60,234 nucleotides of DNA from a virus. Location: positions 1 to 60,234 of the IMG/VR virus record IMGVR_UViG_3300045996_001815, one strand, 5' to 3'. Under the pieces are notes generated by a model that was not told where the DNA came from, did not search any database, and worked only from the letters and a program-made list of their open reading frames with translations. Shown here in pieces: positions 8,335-17,191 of this stretch. Positions within the stretch are counted from its first letter, which is position 1, and every line of letters begins with the position of its first letter. The position numbers were made by a program, and so were the translations under genes.

Positions 8335-10258
8335 CAGATGCCTCGACCTTGGCCGGCGCCATCTCTGCGACTCCCACAGCCATCGTCAGAGCCACAAGCG
8401 GGTCGATGCGGTTCGTGGCCTTGCGCTTCGAGAACCATCGGTTGTCAAACGCGTCGCGCTCCACAGCTGCCGACATGCAGGCTGCGATCACCACCGGCGA
8501 ACTGCGTATTCGAATGCGCCCCTCGAGGATCAGGTTTTCCAGCGCGTTCACGCTCGCGGGCATCCACAGTCCCTGCGGCGGTTCTTCGCGCTGCAGCCGC
8601 GCGTCCTCGATCCAGTGCGCAGGGGCTTTGCCACGACGCACGCCGCCCTGCGGGTGCTCGATCTGGTCGATGCTCACACCGATGTTGCCGAGCTCATCCT
8701 CGAGCCGCTTGTACGCATACCGGTCGTAACCCAGCATCCGCAGCGAGAAATACGAATTCAGCTCGGCAATCTTCGCCGCGATAAAGTCCAGGCGAATCAT
8801 CTGGCCGGGCTCGGCGTGCAAGTGGCCCGCCTTGACCCAGGCTCGATATGGCGCACGGTCGCGCAGCTCGCGCTCGTCCACCGTGTCGCCTGGCGTCCAT
8901 ACCTCGAGCCATGCATCGTAGGTCGGCAGCTGCACGATCTGGCCATCGTCGCGAGGTACCTCGACGAATCCCGTCTTCACCACGGCAGCGAGCGCGGACA
9001 TATCGCGTGAGCCGGACAGGTCCACCGCCGCGCACACTTCCTTGCCGACGTGGATCATCGGATCGAAGTCGGCCAGCACGCGCTCGAGCGCAGGCCTTGT
9101 AATCCAGGCCGTGTCAGCGTCCGTCCACTGACAGAAATGCAGCCGCAAGATTCCGTTCGCCTTGCCGGCGATCGACTTCGCCTGCGAGACCGCGGCGCGC
9201 AGCGTCTCGCGCTTCACGATCACGTCCAGAAGCGGGTTGGCCTTGATCCAACAACTCTCGTCCTCGAAGGGATCATCGCCGCTGTCCATGGCGCAGACGT
9301 ACGAGAACTGCTGGTCGCCGCCGTCCAGGATCTCCCCGACGTACGAGAATTCCTCGTCGGGCGAACTCGTGCCAGCCGCAACCTTCACTGCCCACTCGTG
9401 CTCGTTCCAACAGACCGTCGTGCGGTCGCTGCCCGAGTTCGTGATCATGAACAGCAAAGGCTGCTCGCGACTCTTGAAGCCGCGCTCGAGCATGTCGATG
9501 GTGTTGCCACCGTCATGATGCTCGTGCACCTCATCGCACAGCGCGCATGACGGACGCGGCCCGGATTTCCCATCGTCCGATGAGATCGGACGAAAGAAGG
9601 ATCCTGTGCGGTGGTCCGCCAGGTTCCACACCGGGTTGCCGCCAGACTTGACGATGCGCTTCGACAGCGCGGGCGATAGATCCACCATCGCAACGGCGTC
9701 TCGAAACAACACCATCGCCTGGTCTTTCTTCGACGCGGCAGCATACACCTCGGCGCGAGACTCGCCATCGGCCAGCATGCACAGAAGGCCTATGCCAGCG
9801 GCCAGCGGTGACTTGCCGTTGCCTTTTCCCTGCTCGATGTACACGCGCCGGAAGCGACGCATGCCATCAGACTTTCGCGTCCACCCGAAGACCGAGCCTA
9901 TGATGAACGCCTGCGACGGATGCAGGGCGAACGACACGTTCTCGAACTTCCCGCCGTTCAACTTCAGCACGTTTTCAAAGAAACCGAGCGCCCAGTCGGC
10001 ACTGCGCTCGGGCGGGCGGCCATCCTTCTTCGCTCGCTCGCGCTCCCGCGGCGTCACCACATTCCATTCGTACCCGCGCTCGCTCGCGTGCTCCAGGTCA
10101 TCGAGATGCCGCCGGCACGCGTTTCGCACGTGCGGGCCGGCGACGATATCGCCGCTGACCACGGCGCGCGCGTACTCGGTCGTACGGTCGGCAGCGCGGG
10201 CGCGCCGCCTAGACGTACTTGGCGCCGGGGTCCTTCGGGCCTTCTTCTTCTGGCGCAT
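8315..10258 (-). CDS. Terminase large subunit, HK97/P27 type
   Basis: About 647 residues from the ATG at 10,258. The ATPase motor has a Walker A-like VYIEQGKGNGKSP near residue 140 and Walker B LCDEVHEH near 236. The nuclease half has CAAVDLSGSRDMSALAAV, the first acidic motif of the RNase H-like fold, and later YDRYAYKRLEDEL. It pumps and cuts DNA at the portal. The gene overlaps TerS by about 50 bases. The exact start is uncertain: a GTG at 10,297 is possible and neither site has a strong ribosome site. Confidence 0.92.
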   Translation of the reverse strand: MRQKKKARRTPAPSTSRRRARAADRTTEYARAVVSGDIVAGPHVRNACRRHLDDLEHASERGYEWNVVTPRERERAKKDGRPPERSADWALGFFENVLKLNGGKFENVSFALHPSQAFIIGSVFGWTRKSDGMRRFRRVYIEQGKGNGKSPLAAGIGLLCMLADGESRAEVYAAASKKDQAMVLFRDAVAMVDLSPALSKRIVKSGGNPVWNLADHRTGSFFRPISSDDGKSGPRPSCALCDEVHEHHDGGNTIDMLERGFKSREQPLLFMITNSGSDRTTVCWNEHEWAVKVAAGTSSPDEEFSYVGEILDGGDQQFSYVCAMDSGDDPFEDESCWIKANPLLDVIVKRETLRAAVSQAKSIAGKANGILRLHFCQWTDADTAWITRPALERVLADFDPMIHVGKEVCAAVDLSGSRDMSALAAVVKTGFVEVPRDDGQIVQLPTYDAWLEVWTPGDTVDERELRDRAPYRAWVKAGHLHAEPGQMIRLDFIAAKIAELNSYFSLRMLGYDRYAYKRLEDELGNIGVSIDQIEHPQGGVRRGKAPAHWIEDARLQREEPPQGLWMPASVNALENLILEGRIRIRSSPVVIAACMSAAVERDAFDNRWFSKRKATNRIDPLVALTMAVGVAEMAPAKVEASVGVSVW

Positions 10259-10691
10259 TGATCCGGGTTCGAGCGGCTGGCGAGAAGCCGAGAGCACCCG
10301 CGAGCTGCAACAGCAAGACCGCCTGCCGATTGATGATGCTCAGGTACGAGGACTGCATGTAGCCGCCCTTGGTCATCGCCAACAGCTCCTCGCCACCCTC
10401 CTCGCGAGCCTTCGCGTCCTTGGCTGCCTGGAGCCTGCTGGCGCGTGCGTGCAGCTCGCTGGCCTTGCACCAGGCGATCAGCAGGTCGCGGTCGATGTGC
10501 GTCAGCAATCCGGGCGGGCAATTGTCCAGCGTGTAGCGCCAGACGTCGGCCTGAGCCTCGGTAAAATCAGCCGGCGGCTTCGTGCCCTTGAGATCGCCAC
10601 GAGGCTTCGGCTCATTTTTCGGCAGCGCGCGCTTGCCCCGATTTCCCTCGATGATTTTCAGTACGGTGGGCTTTCTTTGCGGTCCCGGCAT
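10209..10691 (-). CDS. Terminase small subunit, P27 family
   Basis: 160 residues. It begins with the family signature GPQRKPTVLKIIEGNRGK and continues with KPPADFTEAQADVWRY, DRDLLIAWCKASELHARA and a helical C-terminus containing SYLSIINRQAVLLLQLAGALGFSP, all typical of P27/HK97-like small terminases. It recognises the packaging site and recruits TerL. An HNH endonuclease lies just upstream, the usual trio for cos-type packaging. Confidence 0.9.
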   Translation of the reverse strand: MPGPQRKPTVLKIIEGNRGKRALPKNEPKPRGDLKGTKPPADFTEAQADVWRYTLDNCPPGLLTHIDRDLLIAWCKASELHARASRLQAAKDAKAREEGGEELLAMTKGGYMQSSYLSIINRQAVLLLQLAGALGFSPAARTRINAPEEEGPKDPGAKYV

Positions 10692-10772
10692 CTCAAATTG
10701 ACCCTAATTCAAACCTGCGGAGCTGCACACGAATGCACAGCTCGGTTAAAGCACTGATTTCCCTGAAAATAC
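10692..10772. other. Intergenic gap with dyad; candidate cos/packaging region
   Basis: This 81-base, relatively AT-rich gap lies between the HNH gene and TerS. It contains GAGCTG (10,720-10,725) and CAGCTC (10,738-10,743) as an inverted repeat around a 12-base spacer. In HK97- and P27-type phages the cos site lies next to terS. Nothing here proves the cut position. Confidence 0.35.
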
Positions 10773-11084
10773 CTAAACCCGTCCACCGGTGTCCACGGGC
10801 CATCCATCCAGAGTGCATCCTCTCAATCTGAACTTCCCATCACCCTTCCTGGCGTATCGACCCTTGCGCTCCTTGACCTGGTTGTCATGGTCCCTGCATA
10901 GGGTGCGCAGATTGGACAGCACGTCATGTGGGGTTGGGTGCGGCTTGTCCGGCCGCGCCACGATGTGGTCTGCGATGTTGCCCCTGCGATTGCAACCCGG
11001 CACCACGCAGGTGTGCTGGTCCCGCTCCAGGCACTGCAGTCGCAGCGCGCGCCAGTGCGGTGTCTGGTAGTAGGGACTGCTCAT
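10773..11084 (-). CDS. HNH endonuclease, packaging-associated
   Basis: 103 residues with a complete McrA-type HNH fold: CVVPGC zinc pair, IADHIVARPDKPHP (the DH of the motif), LSNLRTLCRDHDN (Asn and the second Cys/His), and a KGR tail. Such HNH proteins sit beside P27-type terminase genes and are needed for cos cleavage in HK97-like phages. Its ATG overlaps the preceding stop (ATGA). Confidence 0.9.
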   Translation of the reverse strand: MSSPYYQTPHWRALRLQCLERDQHTCVVPGCNRRGNIADHIVARPDKPHPTPHDVLSNLRTLCRDHDNQVKERKGRYARKGDGKFRLRGCTLDGWPVDTGGRV

Positions 11085-11605
11085 CACACCACGTTCACAT
11101 AGATCGGCTGCTTGTAGATCGGGCCCGAGGTCATCGTGATGCTCACGACCACCAGGTAGGTCTCTCCCTGCGTACCGCCGCCGATCATCGCGTTCGTGGA
11201 GAGGGCGGTGTTGGTCACTCCAGTGATCGTCAGTGCCGCATCCGGCGGCGACTCTTGATCCCAGGTTGCGCTCGCAATCGTGTCCTGACCTGCCGCAGCA
11301 GGGGCAAGTGCCGTCCACTGCAGCGATCCATCTTGAGTCACGCCGCTGAGCGCCCATGCCGGTTCGTCGCTGCCAGTCTGGCCATCGGCGGATGTCTTGT
11401 AGACGAATCCAGTCGCGTTGTCTTCCGTTGGTCGAATGAAGGAGTTCGCAACTACCGAGACGAGAGATTGCCACACTGGGACCGATGCTTCCGACGCATC
11501 CAGGCTGAACGGCCTGCGCTCCCCGGCTTTCTGAGTGGCGTACTGCGGATTCAACGCCTGACTGACGAATGATTCGCTCACGTTCAGGGCTAGCACAACA
11601 TCCAT
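11084..11605 (-). CDS. Putative fibre-associated structural protein
   Basis: 173 residues. It contains a repeated-strand pattern (GFVYKTSADGQTGSDEPAWA, then DGSLQWTALAPA) and a C-terminal Ig-like segment (TYLVVVSITMTSGPIYKQPIYVNVV). No catalytic motif is seen. It is coupled by ATGA overlaps to both neighbours in the β-rich cluster upstream of the terminase. Probably part of a virion appendage; no family name is recognised. Confidence 0.55.
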   Translation of the reverse strand: MDVVLALNVSESFVSQALNPQYATQKAGERRPFSLDASEASVPVWQSLVSVVANSFIRPTEDNATGFVYKTSADGQTGSDEPAWALSGVTQDGSLQWTALAPAAAGQDTIASATWDQESPPDAALTITGVTNTALSTNAMIGGGTQGETYLVVVSITMTSGPIYKQPIYVNVV

Positions 11606-12189
11606 CAGATCGACCAGGAACCGCTCACATTCAAAGTGTCGCCGTTGATCACGGCACGATCGCCACCAGAGAACAGGCCTGCCGAGTAGGCAACGCCAGT
11701 GGTGCCGTCCTTGGTGCTGTTCGTGACAATGAATGCGCCCTTCACCGTGCCTGTCGCGGTGATCGAGAACGCCGAGGCTGCCGAAGTTGCTTTGCTTCCC
11801 GAGCTCGCTGCTGCAAACGTGACAGCCGGGCGGGTGCTCTGTGAGTAGTTCGGGGCATTGGTAGGACCTGCTTCGGTCCATCCCGCGTGCGATGCAATCG
11901 TGTCAGCCGCGGAGATCGCGCTGAACGATACGCTCGATATCAATCCCATGAACCATGCAGCGGTGTAGCTCGAGCCAGCGAAGTACTTGTCGAGCAGGTC
12001 GTTCTTTCCGGCCGTCAGCACCGTGTTGTAGAAGTGATCGGTCCACTTCAATTCACCGTCGGCACCACGGCATTCGACCTCGAACCGAAACCGAGGCGCA
12101 TTGATGTGCTCGACGATCCCCCCGCCGGCAGAGAGCTGAGCCGCACACTGCGCATTTGAATTCGCTTGCTCGATCACGTGTTGCTCCAA
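11605..12189 (-). CDS. Putative virion structural protein
   Basis: 194 residues. A central block ([20 protein letters not shown], then [12 protein letters not shown]) is followed by Thr/Ser/Ala-rich β strands with a [19 protein letters not shown] repeat-like stretch. I associate this arrangement with phage structural proteins of unknown exact role. It ends in an ATGA overlap with the next gene. Confidence 0.55.
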   Translation of the reverse strand: MEQHVIEQANSNAQCAAQLSAGGGIVEHINAPRFRFEVECRGADGELKWTDHFYNTVLTAGKNDLLDKYFAGSSYTAAWFMGLISSVSFSAISAADTIASHAGWTEAGPTNAPNYSQSTRPAVTFAAASSGSKATSAASAFSITATGTVKGAFIVTNSTKDGTTGVAYSAGLFSGGDRAVINGDTLNVSGSWSI

Positions 12190-12190
12190 A

Positions 12191-13363
12191 TCAATTCGGT
12201 CGAAGTTTGATGCGTCGTGTCAGCCCGGTGATGACGATGATGCGATTGCCTCTCGGTGGCCCGCCGGTGCTCATCGCATCAATTGCGGTCGCGACCTCGG
12301 TCAGTGATGCGACTCCAACCATCTGCGACAGCTCGGCGTGGCTTGCATTTGCTGACTCGATCAGCGATGCAGCCGCCTGCAGCAGCGTGCTGTGCGCGTC
12401 GCCTGCGCTCGCGTTCTCTGCAATGGATGCCGCCGCGAGCAGCGCGCCGGTGATCGCATCAGTCGATGACCCGCTCTCTGCGATCGAGACGTTGTAGGTG
12501 CTGCCGGCGATTGATCCGTCAAGGCCCTCTGCGGCGCTGCCAGCCTCTGACAGCTGCCCGATCAGACTAGCGATCGACGAAAACAGCTCGTCGGCCGATC
12601 CGCTCTCAGTCAGCACCCCGACGGCAGTGACAACCGAACTTACCGAGTCAGTCGCGCTCGCCGCCTCGCTCAGTAGCGAATCGTTGCCAGTTGTGGAACT
12701 GACCGAATCTGTGCCGCTGGCCGCCTCTGTAATGGTCGCGACCGCCACCAGCGAGGCCGATTCGCTGTCGGTACCGGATGCAGCCTCAGAGATGCTCCCG
12801 ACTGCGGTGTTGGCCGCCGAATCCGAGTCGCTGGCTGACCCGGCCTCTGAGAGGGCCCCGACTGCGACCAACGCAGCCGTCAGCGCATCGGCTCCAGCTG
12901 CGGACTCAGCAATGGAGACATCGTATGCGCTGGGGGCAAGCGTCAGAGGCCGATATAGAACATCAGCTGATAGCCTGTGCCTGCGCCTTGGCGCCGCACC
13001 ATCAAGCTTGATTCCCAACAGCGGCAGTGCCAGCCCTGTCTGTACAAGGGTAGTGCCGAGCAAATCGAGCGGCTGGTAAAGCGAAAGCCTGCGCACCCTG
13101 CGCGGCGCCGAATCAGTCAGCGACGCAATTGCTGCCTCGGGACCGTCGTAGACGATCAGGCCTTGCGAGGCCAGCGCCTCGCCTCGCGATCTATGCCTAC
13201 GGGGCGCCGATTCGAACAGCCGTCCCGTGCGCAGCGGAAGGTTCAGTCCTCCCGGCGCGGCTGCCAGGGTTGTGCCCAGCAGGTTGGGAAACGGTTCGAC
13301 TCTTGGTATTGGCCGCTTGTTTTGCCGCTGAGAGACCAGCGGCGGGCGCAGTATGTCGGCCAT
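12191..13363 (-). CDS. Repeat-rich structural protein (about 11 SEAxSxxDS repeats)
   Basis: 390 residues. The first 135 are Arg/Pro/Leu-rich with repeated APRR(H/R) and LLGT motifs. Residues about 140-370 are some eleven tandem units of about 20 residues, consensus '[16 protein letters not shown]', almost without bulky side chains. The C-terminus is basic ([17 protein letters not shown]). The repeat region may form a long helical or β-stacked rod, as in phage fibres or spacers. Copy number could vary by recombination. Function unknown. Confidence 0.6.
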   Translation of the reverse strand: MADILRPPLVSQRQNKRPIPRVEPFPNLLGTTLAAAPGGLNLPLRTGRLFESAPRRHRSRGEALASQGLIVYDGPEAAIASLTDSAPRRVRRLSLYQPLDLLGTTLVQTGLALPLLGIKLDGAAPRRRHRLSADVLYRPLTLAPSAYDVSIAESAAGADALTAALVAVGALSEAGSASDSDSAANTAVGSISEAASGTDSESASLVAVATITEAASGTDSVSSTTGNDSLLSEAASATDSVSSVVTAVGVLTESGSADELFSSIASLIGQLSEAGSAAEGLDGSIAGSTYNVSIAESGSSTDAITGALLAAASIAENASAGDAHSTLLQAAASLIESANASHAELSQMVGVASLTEVATAIDAMSTGGPPRGNRIIVITGLTRRIKLRPN

Positions 13364-13386
13364 GCGCCCTCCAAAGAATCAGTCGA

Positions 13387-13884
13387 TCAGGCGATCTCGT
13401 AGACGATATGCGATGAGCAAATTCCGCTCGAGCCGGTGGTTCCAGAGTAGGAAACCTCGCCGAGCGAGGCAGTATTGCCGACTACAGTGATCTCTTCGCC
13501 GTGGCGAGCCTGCCAGCGCACGATGCCCCCGAACGCGTTCATCGAGTGCTGCAGCAAGTGGCCAAGTGTTGCGGATCTCTGCGGCTTGGTTGTGCTCACA
13601 CGGCCGAATGTTGCGAGGGTGCCGGGGGCCACGGAACTACCATCCAGATTCGCGTTCGTGCATCCGCTGATGCCAGTTGCCGCCACTGTGGAATCACGGC
13701 CGAAGACGAGCAATGCGGTGGCTGAAGACGTTGATTCACCGCCCGCCTGCACCTCGCTGATTCGCAGTTGCATGGTCGAGCTGCCGCCCTGCAAGAAACA
13801 AAGGTAACCGTTGTCCGTCATCGCAGTGGTGTCAGCTACTGCCGTCAATGTGACGGATTGCGATCCGAGTGAGTAACGAGCCAT
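13387..13884 (-). CDS. Putative structural protein, β-rich
   Basis: 165 residues, begins MARYSLGSQSVTLTAVADT, with strands alternating with Ser/Gly-rich turns and four cysteines. It resembles phage surface β-sandwich proteins in composition. It lies between the repeat-rich protein and a zinc-finger protein in one run of minus genes. No family recognised. Confidence 0.5.
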   Translation of the reverse strand: MARYSLGSQSVTLTAVADTTAMTDNGYLCFLQGGSSTMQLRISEVQAGGESTSSATALLVFGRDSTVAATGISGCTNANLDGSSVAPGTLATFGRVSTTKPQRSATLGHLLQHSMNAFGGIVRWQARHGEEITVVGNTASLGEVSYSGTTGSSGICSSHIVYEIA

Positions 13885-13894
13885 CGACTTGCTC

Positions 13895-14269
13895 CTATGC
13901 GCTCAATCTTTTGAAAAAGTGAAACTCGGCCGCGGCGACAGGATTCGCGTCGCCTCTCGCTGCAGCATTCCGTACCTCTTCAGCGAACGCATTGAACGGC
14001 ACGCACTGGTGCGCGCTTGCATGGTAGCGCGCGTCGCAGGCATCGCATATCACCTTGTTGCAGCCCTTGCAGAATCCTCGAGGCCTTGTGCGGTTTCGAT
14101 TCTTGACCACCTGAGCCTGGCAATGCGAGCAGGTGTAGCACGCCTCCTCGAAGATGCCGCGCCCTGCTCCAGGGGGCAAACCCTGGGGCACCACCACCTC
14201 ATCGGGCACGCCCTCGTTGCAGCGGTTGTCGATGAGCAGGACGCCTTCGAGGCTTGCAAGCGTTCTCAT
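13895..14269 (-). CDS. Zinc-ribbon protein in the structural cluster
   Basis: 124 residues with two cysteine clusters: CYTCSHCQAQVVKNRNRTRP and GFCKGCNKVICDACDARYH, the second followed by His residues, together enough for two zinc sites. The N-terminal 35 residues are neutral and acidic. The zinc-finger part suggests nucleic acid or protein binding, odd among structural genes. Overlaps the upstream gene by four bases. Confidence 0.6.
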   Translation of the reverse strand: MRTLASLEGVLLIDNRCNEGVPDEVVVPQGLPPGAGRGIFEEACYTCSHCQAQVVKNRNRTRPRGFCKGCNKVICDACDARYHASAHQCVPFNAFAEEVRNAAARGDANPVAAAEFHFFKRLSA

Positions 14270-14826
14270 GTCATCACCTGGGCAAAGAGTGTGTCGCCAG
14301 CCTGGAAGTCTCCGACCTCGACGTTGATGACTCTAGCCGTCGAGTCATACATGAAGATTCCAGCCTGCCCGCTCGAGAAAGTGGTATCGGTGAAGCTGTT
14401 GATCGTGGCCGCCCCGATCTTGGTCAGGTACGACGTGCCCTGGACCTCCATGTATATATCGCTCGTCGTTTGATAGGTGCCGGCGTCACGATCGACAAAG
14501 CTTCCGAAAGACCCAGCGACCAGGACGTAGACTTCGACGTCGGTCGCGTTGTAGTCGGTCATCAGCACCGCGCCAGCCGAACCAGACTGGCACCGAACCA
14601 TGCAGCCGAAGTCGCGATTCCCGACAGTCGATGGCCTGATCTTGCAGTAGTGATCGTTCGGCGTTACGACGTTGATGCGCGCGCCACAGTCACCATCTGA
14701 GCCCGAAGCATTCGCTATCGTGTTGGAGAGCCGCCTCAGTGCTGTCCATCCTGTCAATGTGACGTAGCTGCCCCCGATCGGGTTGGCATCAGCACCAACG
14801 CCGCTGTCAGTGAACAGAACTGTCAC
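14266..14826 (-). CDS. Putative lectin-like surface protein
   Basis: 186 residues patterned as a jelly-roll sandwich: GARINVVTPNDHYCKIRP, DFGCMVRCQSGSAGAVLM, DVEVYVLVAGSFGSFV and SGQAGIFMYDSTARVINVEV. This order of strands and the 'GxxGIFMYDS' turn are common in laminin-G/concanavalin-like domains. Likely displayed on the virion. No exact family. Confidence 0.55.
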   Translation of the reverse strand: MTVLFTDSGVGADANPIGGSYVTLTGWTALRRLSNTIANASGSDGDCGARINVVTPNDHYCKIRPSTVGNRDFGCMVRCQSGSAGAVLMTDYNATDVEVYVLVAGSFGSFVDRDAGTYQTTSDIYMEVQGTSYLTKIGAATINSFTDTTFSSGQAGIFMYDSTARVINVEVGDFQAGDTLFAQVMT

Positions 14827-15401
14827 AACTCAACCTTGCACGCACGCACCGGTCGAGAATCGAACTGGGCACCGATCGCGGCCAAAGCGGCGCGTAGAGT
14901 CGTGGTGCCAGCAATGCCGGCAGTGCTCAACCCGAGGGCTTGGGCCGCATCCTGCATCCCTGTGCGCACTGGCTGCGGCAGCGTATTGATTTGGCTATCC
15001 AGCGATGACTGCAGGAAACGCAGCGCGCGACCTTCGAGATTGCAGAAAAGCGCGAAGATCCCAGCCAGCCGCCGCAGCACCATCCGGAAGGTCTGCCCGT
15101 TGGCGACCCAATGTGCCGGCACGTTCAGCGCCTCGAGCGCATTCACAATCTGCGTGCGCGCGGCGTTCGTCACGGCCGTATCAAGATTGGCAGGAAACGC
15201 CCGCACGTCAGCGTTCGCCACCATCGCGGTGTGCTGCTCGTCAGTGATGTCCACCACGAACAGGCACGCGCCTTCCTGGCCATAGCGCAGCATCGTGCAG
15301 CTGCGTCCATCGACCAATCCGAGGTACTTCGGCAGCCTTATCTGCGCGAATCGGCCGCGAGAACCGACAACGATCGGCATCAGATAGACCCGGATCGTCA
15401 T
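14823..15401 (-). CDS. Hypothetical protein of the β-rich cluster
   Basis: 192 residues. An N-terminal α/β part (RVYLMPIVVGSRGRFAQIRL, then ACLFVVDITDEQHTAMVAN) and a helical C-terminal half. The flanking genes are lectin-like and coupled to it by ATGA overlaps, so it may be part of the same appendage. Not recognised. Confidence 0.55.
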   Translation of the reverse strand: MTIRVYLMPIVVGSRGRFAQIRLPKYLGLVDGRSCTMLRYGQEGACLFVVDITDEQHTAMVANADVRAFPANLDTAVTNAARTQIVNALEALNVPAHWVANGQTFRMVLRRLAGIFALFCNLEGRALRFLQSSLDSQINTLPQPVRTGMQDAAQALGLSTAGIAGTTTLRAALAAIGAQFDSRPVRACKVEL

Positions 15402-16057
15402 AGCCGCTGCACCGTGAAGTCAGTAGGGCAGAAGTTCTGTGGCGTTGCCCCAGTGTTCGTGTAGAAGCCCATCCCAGGCCCGCCGCCGCTCGTCCAGGTG
15501 CTGTCGGTGAGGGTGTAGATCAGCGTGCTGTTCTGGTACACGCTGATGTCGTTTCCAACGATCTCCGCTTCAAGCAGGTCGCCGTTCTGCACGTTCGCCA
15601 AGCCGCCGTTCTGAGCGGTCGGCGACAGGATGCTGAAGTTGTCCGGGAACGAGTGATTGACGCCGAGCCACGCCACGAGCTGGAACGACCCGCTGTCGTA
15701 GGGGAACAGGCACTCGTACCCGCGCACGAGTGTGTTGCTCGGGTTGCTGTTGTCGATCAGCAGTCGCAAGTATAGGCCGATCTCGTGCGAGACACCCGGG
15801 CTGTATCCGCCCTGTCGAAACACATGCAAGCCGATGCGGTAGTTGTTGCCCATGTTCGGTGACACGAGCTGCGCCAGCGCGTCATCGAAGTTGTCCGTCG
15901 CGCCGTTGCTGAAGCACTTGCCAGGCGTGGTCTGTGGTGCACGGTAGAAGTTGACCGCGGTGCGCCACGCGCCTGACTGGCTCAGCGGATTCTCGGTTGC
16001 CGGGAACGCTGTCGAGAAATTCGACGGCGCCGGTGTCAGCCGGAGTATCGGACGCAT
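15398..16057 (-). CDS. Putative lectin-like surface protein, first gene of the late block
   Basis: 219 residues with a jelly-roll pattern: FDDALAQLVSPNMGNNYRIG, SHEIGLYLRLLIDN, GDLLEAEIVGNDISVYQNST and GGGPGMGFYTNTGATPQNF. The ATG at 16,057 with a nearby GGAG is preferred; an upstream in-frame start would lie in the terminator stem at 16,071-16,104. It is the first gene downstream of that terminator, so the late transcript begins with it. Confidence 0.55.
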   Translation of the reverse strand: MRPILRLTPAPSNFSTAFPATENPLSQSGAWRTAVNFYRAPQTTPGKCFSNGATDNFDDALAQLVSPNMGNNYRIGLHVFRQGGYSPGVSHEIGLYLRLLIDNSNPSNTLVRGYECLFPYDSGSFQLVAWLGVNHSFPDNFSILSPTAQNGGLANVQNGDLLEAEIVGNDISVYQNSTLIYTLTDSTWTSGGGPGMGFYTNTGATPQNFCPTDFTVQRL

Positions 16058-16070
16058 GGGCTCCAGAAAC

Positions 16071-16104
16071 GCAAAAGCCCGCAGCACTCTGGGAGTGGCG
16101 GGCC
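16071..16104 (-). terminator. Intrinsic terminator between early and late minus genes
   Basis: On the minus strand GCCCGC/GCGGGC enclose CACTC/GAGTG in one long stem, followed by CTTTTGCGTTT. It lies after the last early gene and 14 bases before the first late gene. A terminator here is what an antitermination (Q-like) or activator-controlled late switch needs. Confidence 0.75.
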
Positions 16105-16177
16105 GAATTGAAATCCTATGGACGTAGCTGTCCGGGGCTAATCAGACCATACTGAAAAGGTATTTGCAATCGCCGAT

Positions 16178-16663
16178 TTACGACTCTTCCGGCTCCCTGA
16201 TCCACCTCATCGCATGGGAGTGAGCATCCGTACACCAGGACTCCAGAATCATCCTGACCCCTTCGTAGCGCCGCGAGAGCTCCTGATCCCAGAGCTGCTG
16301 AGATACCTCGATAACCGCGGGCCAGATGCGCGCGTGCCCGACTATCCAATGATGCTCCTCGAACAGCGCAAGCTTGACTAGCTGCTCGAGATAACGCTTG
16401 CCGCATTTCGTCCTGGTGGGCCAACCCTCCCGCTCCGCCAGCGCCGCGGCCTCGTTCATGAGGCATCCGTAGAGCGTGGAGTAGAGCAAGCGATCTCCAG
16501 CCCAGCGATAAGCGAAGGCGGCATAGCGGCGCCTGTCCAAGCCCTGGCATGCCATAGCCGCATCCTCGGCAGTCCACTCAGGCTTATCGCCACCCGGAAC
16601 CCAGTCGAAGCGCAGGGCCCGGCCTGCACTGATGGTCATGAGGCGCTCCGGCATTTCGCTCAC
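16178..16663 (-). CDS. Hypothetical protein before the late terminator
   Basis: 161 residues, helical, Trp- and Arg-rich (WTAEDAAMACQGLDRRRYAA, LYGCLMNEAAALAEREGWP). Its last gene position before the terminator makes a role in the early-late switch possible, but no HTH or zinc motif is visible. Coupled by ATGA to the upstream gene. Confidence 0.6.
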   Translation of the reverse strand: MSEMPERLMTISAGRALRFDWVPGGDKPEWTAEDAAMACQGLDRRRYAAFAYRWAGDRLLYSTLYGCLMNEAAALAEREGWPTRTKCGKRYLEQLVKLALFEEHHWIVGHARIWPAVIEVSQQLWDQELSRRYEGVRMILESWCTDAHSHAMRWIREPEES

Positions 16664-17082
16664 GGCTGCTCCCCGATCGGCTCGGCGGCCGGCTCCGGAT
16701 GCTCCGCCGCTTGCTGATGAGCGATAACGCGCGCCTGCTTCACGCTGCGAAGTTGGTATTCAAATATTACCTCCAAACAACGCCGCACGTCAGTCTTTCC
16801 ATCAATGCGCAGCTTCGCGAGCGCTTCCTCCAAAGTGAGGCCACCGCTGTCAGGACGCTTGAGGATCGCAACGGCGCGAGTCTCGACTTTCTTGATGGCG
16901 GCAGCGATCTGCTTCGGCGTGGCGTTCTCTGGCACTTGAAGGTCGGCCTCCACATCCATCTTGTATCGATGCTGCAGTCCGAATGCGGGATGCTCGGCAG
17001 GCGGAGGCTCGTCCGCGCGCGCATCCATCACGATCATGGCGAGCAGCACGATAGCGAGCGTGGTTCGTTTTTGATGCGTCAC
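16660..17082 (-). CDS. Secreted/periplasmic hypothetical protein
   Basis: 140 residues. The start MTHQKRTTLAIVLLAMIVMDARADEP is a Sec signal peptide with probable cleavage after ARA. The mature part is helical and charged (PKQIAAAIKKVETRAVAIL, DVRRCLEVIFEYQLRSVKQA). It could be an envelope-acting phage protein. The 109-base gap upstream suggests its own expression signal. Confidence 0.6.
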   Translation of the reverse strand: MTHQKRTTLAIVLLAMIVMDARADEPPPAEHPAFGLQHRYKMDVEADLQVPENATPKQIAAAIKKVETRAVAILKRPDSGGLTLEEALAKLRIDGKTDVRRCLEVIFEYQLRSVKQARVIAHQQAAEHPEPAAEPIGEQP

Positions 17083-17191
17083 TTGCTTGTACCTTCTGTC
17101 GATGAATTGAACATATGCGTGCTACCCTCCGGCGCGCTGAAGGGATGTTCCCTTGGCTCGGCGAAACTGCCGGCTTTCTCTTGGAGAATCC

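Noticed and set aside
9606-10757. 383-codon plus frame opposite the terminase genes
   Set aside because: Shadow of TerL and TerS, with no recognisable product.
10773-11474. Long form of the HNH gene
   Set aside because: It would extend through the preceding gene; the ATG at 11,084 gives a complete HNH protein with coupling.
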